A stretch of 64,000 nucleotides of DNA from Demequina sp. NBRC 110056 (GTDB lineage: Bacteria > Actinomycetota > Actinomycetes > Actinomycetales > Demequinaceae). The stretch spans positions 1-64,000 of the forward strand of contig NZ_BBRM01000002.1 in assembly GCF_002090155.1 (NCBI RefSeq). The letters run 5' to 3'. Below, in pieces: positions 1-8,932 of this stretch. The position numbers and the translations under genes were made by a program. The notes under the pieces were generated by a model. That model was not told the DNA's origin, made no database searches, and saw only the letters and a list, made by a program, of their open reading frames with translations. Numbering within the stretch: the first letter of the stretch is position 1; each line of letters begins with the position of its first letter.

Positions 1-950
1 GTGAGGTTGTGAACGCGGTCGGCGGGCGTTGATCCGTCGAGTGCGGTGTGGGCGCGATGGTGATTGTAGTGATGGAGCCAGTCGTCGTAGGTGGCTGCGC
101 GGGCGGCGTCTGAGCGGTAGGTCTGGGCGTAGGCCCATTCGGCGGCAAGGGTCCGGTTGAACCGTTCGACCTTGCCGTTGGTTTGCGGCCGGTAGGGCCG
201 AATGCGGACATGGGTGATGTTGTCACCGAGGGCTTGAGCAAACACTCTCGAGCGGTAGCACGAGCCGTTGTCTGTCATCACGGCGGTGACGGTGATGCCA
301 TGGTCGGCGAAGAACGCGTTCGCTCGATGCCAGAACGCGGCCGCGGTCTCCTTGCGTTCGTCGGCGAGCTGTTCGGAGTAGACCAACCGGCTGCAGTCAT
401 CAACGGCGTGGTGGAGGTAGGCGTAGCCGATGCCGCGTTTGCCACTGTTGTGCCGGCCGGTCTTCTTGCCGACCTTGCGCCAGCCTCCACCGTCGGGGAT
501 CCGACCGAGCTTCTTGATGTCGACATGCACGAGTTCGCCCGGGGTGTCCTTGACGTAGTGGACGGGCTTGGGCTTGCGCACCGCCAGCCCGGTGGCCTGG
601 TCCAGGTGATGCAGCAGCGGCATCCGATAGCGGGCCAGCACCCGCCCCACGGTCGAGCGGGGGATCCCCAGGTGATAGCTGATGCGGTGGGGACCCCAAC
701 GGCGGTTGAACCGCAGTGCAATGATGCGTCGCTCGCGCCTGAGCGACAACCGGCCCGGACAATGGCCGGGCCGCGACGACCGGTCAATCAGTGCCAGCCC
801 GGCACGATACCTGCCAGCCCACCGCGACGCGGTGGCCGGTGACACCTGGAACCGTTCAGCCGCTCGCCGCACCGTCCAATGGTCATCAACGATCAGTGAA
901 GCAAGCCTGCGACGCCCCTCGGGCGTCAAGGGAGCGTTAGCGTGGGTCAC
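1..950 (-). CDS. IS481-family transposase, C-terminal end off the window
   Basis: This is the DDE transposase of the IS481 element, which cuts and joins the element's ends. The frame is open from a GTG at 950 to the left edge, 316 complete codons. GGAGG lies 6 bases upstream of the GTG. The N-terminal third is a winged-helix/HTH region (about residues 10-110). The catalytic core follows, with D144 in VHVDIKK, D227 in MTDNGS and E262 in NGKVERFN; the 34-residue D-E spacing is typical of the family. The last residues seen, DRVHNL, match the usual IS481 C-terminus, so only a few codons are missing. No frameshift was found. The end of the gene runs through the left inverted repeat, as in other compact IS481 copies. 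Confidence 0.92.
   Translation of the reverse strand, partial: MTHANAPLTPEGRRRLASLIVDDHWTVRRAAERFQVSPATASRWAGRYRAGLALIDRSSRPGHCPGRLSLRRERRIIALRFNRRWGPHRISYHLGIPRSTVGRVLARYRMPLLHHLDQATGLAVRKPKPVHYVKDTPGELVHVDIKKLGRIPDGGGWRKVGKKTGRHNSGKRGIGYAYLHHAVDDCSRLVYSEQLADERKETAAAFWHRANAFFADHGITVTAVMTDNGSCYRSRVFAQALGDNITHVRIRPYRPQTNGKVERFNRTLAAEWAYAQTYRSDAARAATYDDWLHHYNHHRAHTALDGSTPADRVHNL
3..17 (+). repeat. Left inverted repeat of IS481 element
   Basis: GAGGTTGTGAACGCG here is the exact reverse complement of 1017-1031. The match ends at base 2 on this side. The true outermost base may lie inside or outside this block, because IS481 ends often begin with TG. Confidence 0.7.
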
Positions 951-1016
951 GAAGGCCTCCGTGGAACGAAGTGAGTGTGGTAACCCACATCGTCCCGGAG
1001 GTCTTCGCTTACTTCA

Positions 1017-1031
1017 CGCGTTCACAACCTC
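1017..1031 (-). repeat. Right inverted repeat of IS481 element
   Basis: CGCGTTCACAACCTC is the exact inverted copy of 3-17. It lies about 70 bases upstream of the transposase start, a normal distance for an IS481 end. Confidence 0.7.
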
Positions 1032-1063
1032 CCAGGGAAGAACAGCTAAGGCGGGAAAGAGGT

Positions 1064-1180
1064 GGCGACCTGCGTGCGTGCTGTGCCTCGCGGGGAAGTG
1101 CAGGCGACCTGCGCGAGTGCACCTTCGCGCGGGGGTGTTTGGGCGACCTGCGCGCGCGAACCTCCGCGCCGGTAGGTGCT
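1064..1180. repeat. Three tandem copies of a degenerate 39-bp repeat
   Basis: GGCGACCTGCG starts at 1064, 1103 and 1142, exactly 39 bases apart. Each unit continues with a similar GC-rich body containing TCGCG or CCGCG. Because 39 is a multiple of three, the repeat reads as a 13-residue repeat (GDLR...) in the same frame as proA, but there is no ribosome site for such a reading and proA has its own start. This is the only structure I see in the roughly 300-base gap 951-1258 between the IS element and proA. Confidence 0.75.
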
Positions 1181-1245
1181 CGTGGCCCTCGAGCGCGCAC
1201 TCGCAGCGCTCGAGGGCGGCGCGGGGAGCCTCACGGGCTCACGCG

Positions 1246-1251
1246 TAGACT
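1246..1251 (+). promoter_or_regulatory. -10 box of proA (leaderless)
   Basis: TAGACT fits TANNNT and ends 7 bases before the proA ATG. No Shine-Dalgarno sequence is present, so the transcript should begin at or next to the start codon. No good -35 box is visible. Confidence 0.6.
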
Positions 1252-1258
1252 CGGGACC

Positions 1259-2545
1259 ATGACCGACACCGTCCACGCCACCGATGTCGAGGCCGCCGTC
1301 CTCGAGGCCTGCCGCCGCGCCAAGGTCGCCTCGCGCGCGCTCGCGACCGCGACCCGAGCCACCAAGGATCAGGCGCTGCACGCGATGGCGGACGCGCTGG
1401 TCGCCCAGTCCGACCGCATCGTCGCCGCGAACGCCGCGGACCTCGAGCGCGGACGAGCGAACGACATGTCGCCCGGGCTGCTGGACCGGCTCGAGCTGAC
1501 CGCCGAGCGCATCGGCGCCATCGCCGACGCGCTGCGCTTCCTCGCGACGCTGCCCGACCCCGTGGGCGAGGTGCGACGGGGATCGACGCTGCCCAACGGA
1601 CTGCGCCTGGTGCAGAAGGCGACCCCGATGGGCGTCGTCGGCATGATCTACGAGGCACGCCCGAATGTCACGGTCGACGCTGCTGGTCTCGCGCTGAAGT
1701 CCGGGAACGCCGCGGTGCTGCGCGGCGGCTCCGCGGCGGCGAGCTCGAACGAGGTGATCGTCGCCGTCCTGCAGGATGCCCTCGAGACCGCGGGCCTGCC
1801 GCGCGATGTGGTGCAGTCGATCGACGCCTACGGCCGCGAAGGCGCCCGCGTGCTGATGAACGCGCGCGGGCTCGTGGACGTGCTCGTCCCTCGCGGTGGC
1901 CGTGAGCTGATCCAGGCGGTCGTGCGCGACTCGACGGTGCCCGCGATCGAGACGGGGGAGGGCAACTGCCACGTCTACCTCGACGCCTCCGCACCCGTCG
2001 AGCGGTCCGTCGAGATCGTCATGAACTCCAAGACGCAGCGCGTCGGGGTGTGCAACGCGGCCGAGACGCTGCTCGTGCACCGCGACGCGGCGGCGACGGT
2101 GCTGCCCGCGGTGCTCGCCGCCCTGAGCGGGGCCGGCGTGACCTTGCACGCCGATGCGCGCGCATCGGCCCTCGCTCCGGAAGGCTCGACGACGGTCCAG
2201 GCGACTGAGGAGGACTGGGCGACCGAGTACCTCAGCCTCGACCTGGCGGTGCGCGTCGTCGACTCGCTCGACGAGGCGATCGAGCACATCCAGCGCTACA
2301 GCACGGGCCACACCGAGGCGATCGTCACCGAGTCGCTCGCAGCCGCGGACGAGTTCGTCGCGCGCCTCGACACCGCCGCGGTGCTCGTGAACGCCTCGAC
2401 GCGCTTCACGGACGGCGCTCAGTTCGGGCTGGGCGCGGAGATCGGCATCTCTACCCAGAAGTTGCACGCGCGCGGCCCGATGGGGCTGGGTGAGCTGACC
2501 ACCACCAAGTGGATCGCCTACGGCGACGGCCACGTCCGCGACTGA
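1259..2545 (+). CDS. proA: Glutamate-5-semialdehyde dehydrogenase (gamma-glutamyl phosphate reductase)
   Basis: ProA reduces gamma-glutamyl phosphate to glutamate 5-semialdehyde with NADPH, the second step of proline synthesis in the cytoplasm. The 428-residue product has the family length and an aldehyde-dehydrogenase fold. The catalytic Cys237 lies in [10 protein letters not shown], and the C-terminal motif [16 protein letters not shown] is typical of ProA. The ATG at 1259 is chosen because a leaderless -10 box sits 7 bases upstream; the frame is open back to 971, but that part codes for the tandem repeat and resembles no ProA N-terminus. Its neighbours nadD and rsfS follow proA in many Micrococcales. 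proB is not next to it in this window. Confidence 0.97.
   Translation: MTDTVHATDVEAAVLEACRRAKVASRALATATRATKDQALHAMADALVAQSDRIVAANAADLERGRANDMSPGLLDRLELTAERIGAIADALRFLATLPDPVGEVRRGSTLPNGLRLVQKATPMGVVGMIYEARPNVTVDAAGLALKSGNAAVLRGGSAAASSNEVIVAVLQDALETAGLPRDVVQSIDAYGREGARVLMNARGLVDVLVPRGGRELIQAVVRDSTVPAIETGEGNCHVYLDASAPVERSVEIVMNSKTQRVGVCNAAETLLVHRDAAATVLPAVLAALSGAGVTLHADARASALAPEGSTTVQATEEDWATEYLSLDLAVRVVDSLDEAIEHIQRYSTGHTEAIVTESLAAADEFVARLDTAAVLVNASTRFTDGAQFGLGAEIGISTQKLHARGPMGLGELTTTKWIAYGDGHVRD
2150..2169. repeat. Perfect 20-bp palindrome inside proA
   Basis: GCCGATGCGCGCGCATCGGC is two copies of the 9-mer GCCGATGCG in head-to-head orientation separated by two bases, within codons for HADARASAL of proA. 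The same inverted pair forms the terminator stems at 8865-8903 and 11736-11779. Confidence 0.8.
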
Positions 2546-2598
2546 CGCGCCCCCGAGCGTGGAATAATCGTCAACCAAGTCCGAGGAGAGGATCCCGC

Positions 2599-2745
2599 GT
2601 GATCACCGAAGCCGCTGAGACCACGACCCACGTGGTCAACGAGCTGCCCATCCCCGCCGAGGCCTTCGGCCTGCTGGCCTTCACCGGCCTCATGGCGCTG
2701 CTGTTCGTCACCTACGCGTTCCGGAGCATCGGCAGCCGCCACTGA
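2599..2745 (+). CDS. Small single-pass membrane protein between proA and nadD
   Basis: This 48-residue protein starts at a GTG at 2599, with GAGGAGAGG about 8 bases upstream as ribosome site. Residues about 20-41 form one hydrophobic helix (FGLLAFTGLMALLFVTYAF), followed by a short basic end (RSIGSRH). No signal peptidase site is evident, so it should stay in the membrane. It ends one base before nadD and is probably cotranscribed with it. A small hydrophobic gene in this position is common in Micrococcales; its function is unknown. A longer reading frame upstream overlaps the end of proA and lacks a ribosome site. Confidence 0.75.
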   Translation: MITEAAETTTHVVNELPIPAEAFGLLAFTGLMALLFVTYAFRSIGSRH

Positions 2746-2746
2746 C

Positions 2747-3335
2747 GTGAGCGCACCGCTGTCGCGGATCGGCGTGCTCGGTGGCACGTTCGACCCGGTC
2801 CACCACGGCCACCTCGCGGCCGCGTCGGAGGTGTGCGCGGCCCTCGGTCTCGACCAGGTGCTGCTCGCGCCCACGAACGTGCAGCCCTTCAAGGACGGCT
2901 TCGACTCCGCGCCCGCGGAGCATCGCCTCGAGATGTGCCGCCTGGCGGTCGCCGGGGACGAGCGGCTCGCGGTGACGCCGGTCGACGTCGAACGTGGCGG
3001 CATCACCTACACCGTGGACACCCTGACCGATCTCCGTGGTCAGCTGCCGGGCGCCGAGCTGTACTTCATCACAGGCGCCGATGCGCTCGCGAGGCTTCCC
3101 GAGTGGAAGGACTCCGAGCGGCTCACCGAGCTCGCCCGGTTCGTGGGAGTGACTCGGCCGGGCCACGCGTTACCCCAGTTGGATACCGCACACGCGTTGG
3201 TGGAAGTTCCCGCCATGGCGGTATCCTCAACCGATGTCCGCCGCCGGGTGAGGGCCGGAGCGCCTGTCCGCTACCTGGTACCTCGCGCCGTCGCCGACTA
3301 CATCGCGCAGCACGATCTCTACGCCGGAGGATGGG

Positions 3336-3343
<8 letters not shown>
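2747..3343 (+). CDS. nadD: Nicotinate-nucleotide adenylyltransferase
   Basis: NadD joins ATP and nicotinate mononucleotide to form deamido-NAD, the central step of NAD synthesis. The 198-residue product has the nucleotidyltransferase signature GGTFDPVHHGH near the N-terminus (about residues 12-22), where the histidines bind ATP. The C-terminal SSTDVRRRV corresponds to the family's ISSTxIR motif. Translation starts at a GTG one base after the preceding small gene, so it is likely coupled. The end overlaps the next gene by 8 bases, which suggests a single operon through rsfS. Confidence 0.96.
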
Positions 3344-5434
<2,091 letters not shown>

Positions 5435-5438
<4 letters not shown>

Positions 5439-5788
5439 GCGCATCAGAGCACGCCGTCGAGCTGACGAGGGTCGCGGCCCGCGCCGCCGATGACAAGAAG
5501 GCCACCGAGCCCGTGGCCCTCGACGTGAGCGCCCGCATGCCGCTCGCGGATGTCTTCCTGGTCCTGTCGGGCTCGAACGAGCGACAGGTCGTCGCGATCG
5601 CGGAGGCCGTCGAGGAGGCCCTGCACGAGCAGGGAGCCAAGGCGCTGCGCCGCGAGGGCGTCCGCGAGGGACGCTGGGCGCTGCTCGACTTCAACGACGT
5701 CATCGTTCACGTCATGCACCAGGAGGATCGGGCCTACTACGAGCTCGAGCGCCTGTGGAAGGATTGCCCCGTCGTCGCTCTCGACTAG
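5435..5788 (+). CDS. rsfS: Ribosomal silencing factor RsfS
   Basis: RsfS binds ribosomal protein L14 on the large subunit and blocks subunit joining when nutrients are low. The 117-residue product matches the family in length. The typical core is clear: DVSARMPLADVFLVLSGSNERQ at residues about 25-46, then GRWALLDFNDVIVHVMHQEDRAYYELERLW, where the HVMHQEDRAYY block is diagnostic. The ATG at 5435 overlaps the stop of the previous gene (ATGA), indicating translational coupling. An in-frame start at 5414 lies inside the previous gene and is less likely. Confidence 0.95.
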
Positions 5789-5797
5789 GAGGTCCCC

Positions 5798-6415
5798 ATG
5801 CGCGTCTTCGTGGTCCGCCACGGTCAGACCACGTGGAACGTGGAAGGCCTCCTCCAAGGGTCCTCGGACGTCCCCCTGACGGCGCTCGGCCACTCCCAGG
5901 CCGTCGCGAGCGCGAAGGTCCTCGGCCGCATCGTCGGCCCGGGCGCGACGATCGCCTCCTCGCCGCTCACGCGCGCTCTGCACACCGCGGAGGCCATCGG
6001 CCAGGTGCTCGGAGTCGCGCCGGTGCCGGACGACCGGCTGCGGGAGCGCGCGTACGGGGTGTGGGAGGGGATCACGCCCGAGGCGCGCCTCGCGGGGTGG
6101 CCCGACGAGGTGCGCGAGTGGCGCGCGCATGGCAACCCGCACCTCGAGGGCTTCGAGCAGCACGACAGCGTCCGCGCCCGCATGGTCGAGGCGATCGAGG
6201 AGTGGGCCGATGCCGCCACGGGCCCCCTGGTCATCGTCACGCACGGCAGCTCCGGCCGCGTGGGGCTCCAGGGGCTGCTCGGGCTGTCCCTTGAGCACCG
6301 CACGCTCGGCAACCTCGGCAACGCCGCCTGGTCGCGGCTCGCGCGGCGCGGGCGCGGGGAGTGGACCTTGGAGCGTCACAACGTGACGCCGGACCTGGTG
6401 GGCACGGCCGCATGA
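5798..6415 (+). CDS. Histidine phosphatase family protein (phosphoglycerate mutase-like), copy 1
   Basis: A 205-residue protein of the histidine phosphatase superfamily, which uses a phospho-histidine intermediate. The catalytic RHGQT motif is at residues 7-11. A second core element is SSPLTRALHTAE, and the downstream catalytic histidine is in VTHGSSGRVG. AGGAGG lies 4 bases before the ATG. The length and motifs fit the small phosphatase group (GpgP, CobC or MutT-partner type) rather than glycolytic Gpm, but the substrate cannot be read from the sequence. It overlaps the next gene, a diverged copy, by 4 bases. Confidence 0.88.
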   Translation: MRVFVVRHGQTTWNVEGLLQGSSDVPLTALGHSQAVASAKVLGRIVGPGATIASSPLTRALHTAEAIGQVLGVAPVPDDRLRERAYGVWEGITPEARLAGWPDEVREWRAHGNPHLEGFEQHDSVRARMVEAIEEWADAATGPLVIVTHGSSGRVGLQGLLGLSLEHRTLGNLGNAAWSRLARRGRGEWTLERHNVTPDLVGTAA

Positions 6416-7011
6416 GCGCCATGCTGCTGTGGCGCCACGCCCACACCGAGTACAACGCCGACGGGCGCCTCCAGGGGTCCCTCGACGTCCCGCTGGGGGA
6501 GGAGGGGCGTTCGCAGGCCGAGCGCGCCGCCCGCAGGATCGTCGCGCGTCACGGTGATCAGCTGCGCATCGTCTCGTCGCCGCTGTCTCGCGCCGTGGAC
6601 ACGGCGGACGAGCTCGCGACGCTCGTGGGCACGGACGTCACCGTCGACCCAGGCCTCACGCAGCGTCCCTACGGCGTCTGGGAGGGCCTCACCTGGGCCG
6701 ACGTGCAGGCGCGCTGGCCCGACGAGTTCGCGGTCCGCCGGCAGGGCCTCGACCCCGACATCCCCGGCTGGGGTCGATCGGCCGACGTCGCCGCCCGGGT
6801 CGGTGCTTCGCTGTGCGCTCACTGGGACGACGAGGCGGTGACGGTGATCGTCAGCCACGGCAGCGCCATCCAGCTGGGCCTGCTCGACGTCCTCGGGCTC
6901 GACCCGCTGTCGCGCACGTTCGGGTCGCTCGCGCACGCGGCCTGGCACGAGGTGCGTCAGGTGGACTCGAAAGCCTGGCACGTCGACGCCTTCGGGCTCG
7001 GGGCGGATTAG
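6412..7011 (+). CDS. Histidine phosphatase family protein, copy 2
   Basis: A 199-residue paralogue of the preceding gene, with LWRHAHTEYNADGRLQGS at the N-terminus (catalytic His in RHAHTE), SSPLSRAVDTADE and VSHGSAIQLG. It has the same PYGVWEGLTW substrate-pocket motif as the first copy (AYGVWEGITP), so the pair arose by tandem duplication. The start ATG overlaps the stop of the first copy (ATGA). An in-frame start at 6361 falls inside the first copy and is rejected. Adjacent, translationally coupled copies may form a heteromer or act on related substrates; that is inference. Confidence 0.87.
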   Translation: MSAMLLWRHAHTEYNADGRLQGSLDVPLGEEGRSQAERAARRIVARHGDQLRIVSSPLSRAVDTADELATLVGTDVTVDPGLTQRPYGVWEGLTWADVQARWPDEFAVRRQGLDPDIPGWGRSADVAARVGASLCAHWDDEAVTVIVSHGSAIQLGLLDVLGLDPLSRTFGSLAHAAWHEVRQVDSKAWHVDAFGLGAD

Positions 7012-7077
7012 CGTGACGGGGCCCGAGTGGGTTATGCTGTCAGTCGCTCTTCGGAGCACCGATGCTCGTCAGAGCAT

Positions 7078-7150
7078 GGGGCTGTGGCGCAGCTGGTAGC
7101 GCACCTGCATGGCATGCAGGGGGTCAGGGGTTCGAGTCCCCTCAGCTCCA
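7078..7150 (+). tRNA. tRNA-Ala (anticodon GGC)
   Basis: The 73-base sequence folds as a complete cloverleaf. The acceptor stem GGGGCTG/CAGCTCC has the G3-U70 wobble pair that marks alanine tRNA. The anticodon stem CCTGC/GCAGG encloses the loop ATGGCAT, giving anticodon GGC. The T arm is AGGGGTTCGAGTCCCCT. CCA is not encoded: position 7150 is the discriminator A. A TATGCT box at 7033-7038 may be its -10 element. Confidence 0.97.
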
Positions 7151-7171
7151 CGATGTGTTGAGACAGCATCA

Positions 7172-7201
7172 CGAAAGCCGCTCCTGAGGGGGCGGCTTTC
7201 G
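7172..7201 (+). terminator. Intrinsic terminator after tRNA-Ala
   Basis: CGAAAGCCGC and GCGGCTTTCG form a perfect 10-bp stem around a 10-base loop about 20 bases after the tRNA. A weak T-rich stretch follows. Confidence 0.8.
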
Positions 7202-7264
7202 GCCTTTCCGGGCGTCGTTCGCGTCGGGTCGCAGAGGCCCTGCCCCGAGCGTTGAGGAGTTCCT

Positions 7265-8860
7265 GTGTCCGGTCGGCGTCGCTGGTTCGCCCTCATCACC
7301 GTGTCGGTCGCGGTCTCGCTCATCATCGTGGACTCGACCATCGTCAACGTCGCGATCCCGTCGATCGTCGACGACCTGGGCATCAACTCGACCCAGGTGC
7401 AGTGGGTGCAGGAGTCCTACACCCTCGTCTTCGCGTCGCTCCTGCTCGTCTTCGGCGTCCTCGCCGACCGCGTGGGCAGGCGCCGCATCATGCTCATCGG
7501 CGTCGTCATCTTCGCGGTGGCCTCCGTCCTCGCGGCGCTGTCCCCGAACGGCGGCATGCTGATCCTCGCGCGCCTGCTCCAGGGACTCGGCGGCGCGATG
7601 ATCCTGCCGACCACGCTGTCGATCATCAACGCGACGTTCCGCGGTCGCGAGCGGGGAATCGCGTTCGCCGTCTGGGGATCGACCATCGGCGGCATGGCCG
7701 CCATCGGTCCACTGCTGGGCGGATGGCTCACGACGGACTTCTCGTGGCGGTGGGCGTTCGGCATCAACCCGCCCATCGCGGTGGCGATCCTCATCGCCGG
7801 CCTGCTGGTGATCGACGAGTCCCGCGCCGAGCACCGCCGCGGCACCGACCCCGTCGCCGCCGTGCTGTCCGTGATCACGTTCGGCGGCATCGTGTTCGGG
7901 CTCATCGAGGGGCGGTCGCTCGGCTGGTGGGCGACCCTCGATGATGCGGCGTCATGGTGGCCGTTGCCCATCTCGCCGGTGCCGGTCGCCATCGCCGTCG
8001 GTGTGGGCGCCGGCGCGTGGTTCATCCGTCGCAGCCTCGTGCGGGCGCGTCGCCAGCGCCCCACCCTGATCCCGCTCGACCTGTTCACCATCGCGTCCTT
8101 CCGCAACGGCAACGTCGCCGCCCTCGTCGTGTCTCTGGGGGAGTTCGGGCTGCTGCTGTCCCTGCCGATCTGGCTCCAGAACGTGCTCGGCTATGACGCG
8201 CTCGCGACGGGGTGGATCCTCGTCGGGCTCGCCGCCGGATCCTTCGTCGCGAGCGGCGCCGCGCACGCGCTGACGACCCGCTGGGGAGCGATCACCGTGG
8301 TCCGCATCGGCATCGCGGCGGAGATCGTCGGCGTGGTGGGCATCGGCGTCGTCGCGCGGCCCGACTCGACGTGGCCGTCGATCGTCGCGCTGCTGGTCGT
8401 GTACGGCTTCGGTGTGGGCCTGGCTACCGCGCAGCTGACCGGGGTGGTGCTTGCCGAGGTGCCCGTCCAGGAGTCGGGCGCTGCGTCCGGGACGCAGAGC
8501 ACGGCGCGCCAGGTGGGCTCGGCGCTCGGCATCGCGATCCTCGGCACGGTCCTGTTCGTGTCGACCGCGCAGGTGCTCGACTCGCGGCTGGAGACGCAGG
8601 GCGTCCCCGCAGAGCAACGTGACCAGGTGGTGACGGCGGTCGTGGACTCCGCCGGGGGAGCGATCGCCGGACTCGACGGCGATCCCGCCACGGCAGAGGC
8701 GGCCGACGCCGCGCGTGAGGCGCTCACGGACGGGACACGCTTCGCGGCGTGGACGGCCGGCGGCTTCCTGATGCTCGGCCTCGCCGCCACTCTCACCCTG
8801 CGCCGCCGGGAAACCGCGACGACCGCAACGACCGGACGACCTGACGACGTCACGACCTGA
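7265..8860 (+). CDS. MFS drug exporter, DHA2 (14-helix) family
   Basis: This 531-residue inner-membrane protein has the length and helix pattern of the DHA2 drug:proton antiporters (EmrB/QacA type). The first helix is followed by DSTIVNVAIPSI, and motif A-like LADRVGRRRIM follows helix 2. The motif GGAMILPTTLSIINATF is the family's motif C region. A soluble insertion near residues 465-490 precedes the last helices. The GTG start is preceded by GAGGAG. It stands alone between two terminators. The substrate cannot be told from the sequence. Confidence 0.9.
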   Translation: MSGRRRWFALITVSVAVSLIIVDSTIVNVAIPSIVDDLGINSTQVQWVQESYTLVFASLLLVFGVLADRVGRRRIMLIGVVIFAVASVLAALSPNGGMLILARLLQGLGGAMILPTTLSIINATFRGRERGIAFAVWGSTIGGMAAIGPLLGGWLTTDFSWRWAFGINPPIAVAILIAGLLVIDESRAEHRRGTDPVAAVLSVITFGGIVFGLIEGRSLGWWATLDDAASWWPLPISPVPVAIAVGVGAGAWFIRRSLVRARRQRPTLIPLDLFTIASFRNGNVAALVVSLGEFGLLLSLPIWLQNVLGYDALATGWILVGLAAGSFVASGAAHALTTRWGAITVVRIGIAAEIVGVVGIGVVARPDSTWPSIVALLVVYGFGVGLATAQLTGVVLAEVPVQESGAASGTQSTARQVGSALGIAILGTVLFVSTAQVLDSRLETQGVPAEQRDQVVTAVVDSAGGAIAGLDGDPATAEAADAAREALTDGTRFAAWTAGGFLMLGLAATLTLRRRETATTATTGRPDDVTT

Positions 8861-8864
8861 CGAC

Positions 8865-8903
8865 GGAGGGCCGATGCGGTCGCGACGACCGCATCGGCCC
8901 TCC
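8865..8903. terminator. Bidirectional terminator built from an inverted pair of GCCGATGCG
   Basis: Two 18-base arms (8865-8882 and 8886-8903) pair perfectly around a 3-base loop. Each arm contains GGAGGGCCGATGCG. The hairpin lies between convergent genes, the exporter and the GH43 gene, so it can serve both. Confidence 0.85.
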
Positions 8904-8932
8904 TTCTCAGTGGGGGTGGGGCGTGGCAGCGC

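Larger units (their letters stand above)
1..1031 (-). mobile_element. IS481-family insertion sequence, left end at window edge
   Basis: The element holds one transposase gene read leftward and is bounded on the right by an inverted repeat at 1017-1031. The same 15 bases occur in opposite orientation at 3-17, so nearly the whole element of about 1 kb is present and the other end lies at or just outside base 1. The transposase frame is open throughout, so the copy looks intact. No target duplication can be checked because the left flank is missing. Confidence 0.85.

Noticed and set aside
183..842. Plus-strand and minus-strand frames inside the IS481 element other than the transposase.
   Set aside because: The correct transposase frame runs off the left edge. 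These frames are shadows with no motif.
1046..2578. A 510-codon minus-strand frame opposite proA.
   Set aside because: It is antisense to proA, lacks a ribosome site and family motifs, and is explained by GC-rich codon structure.
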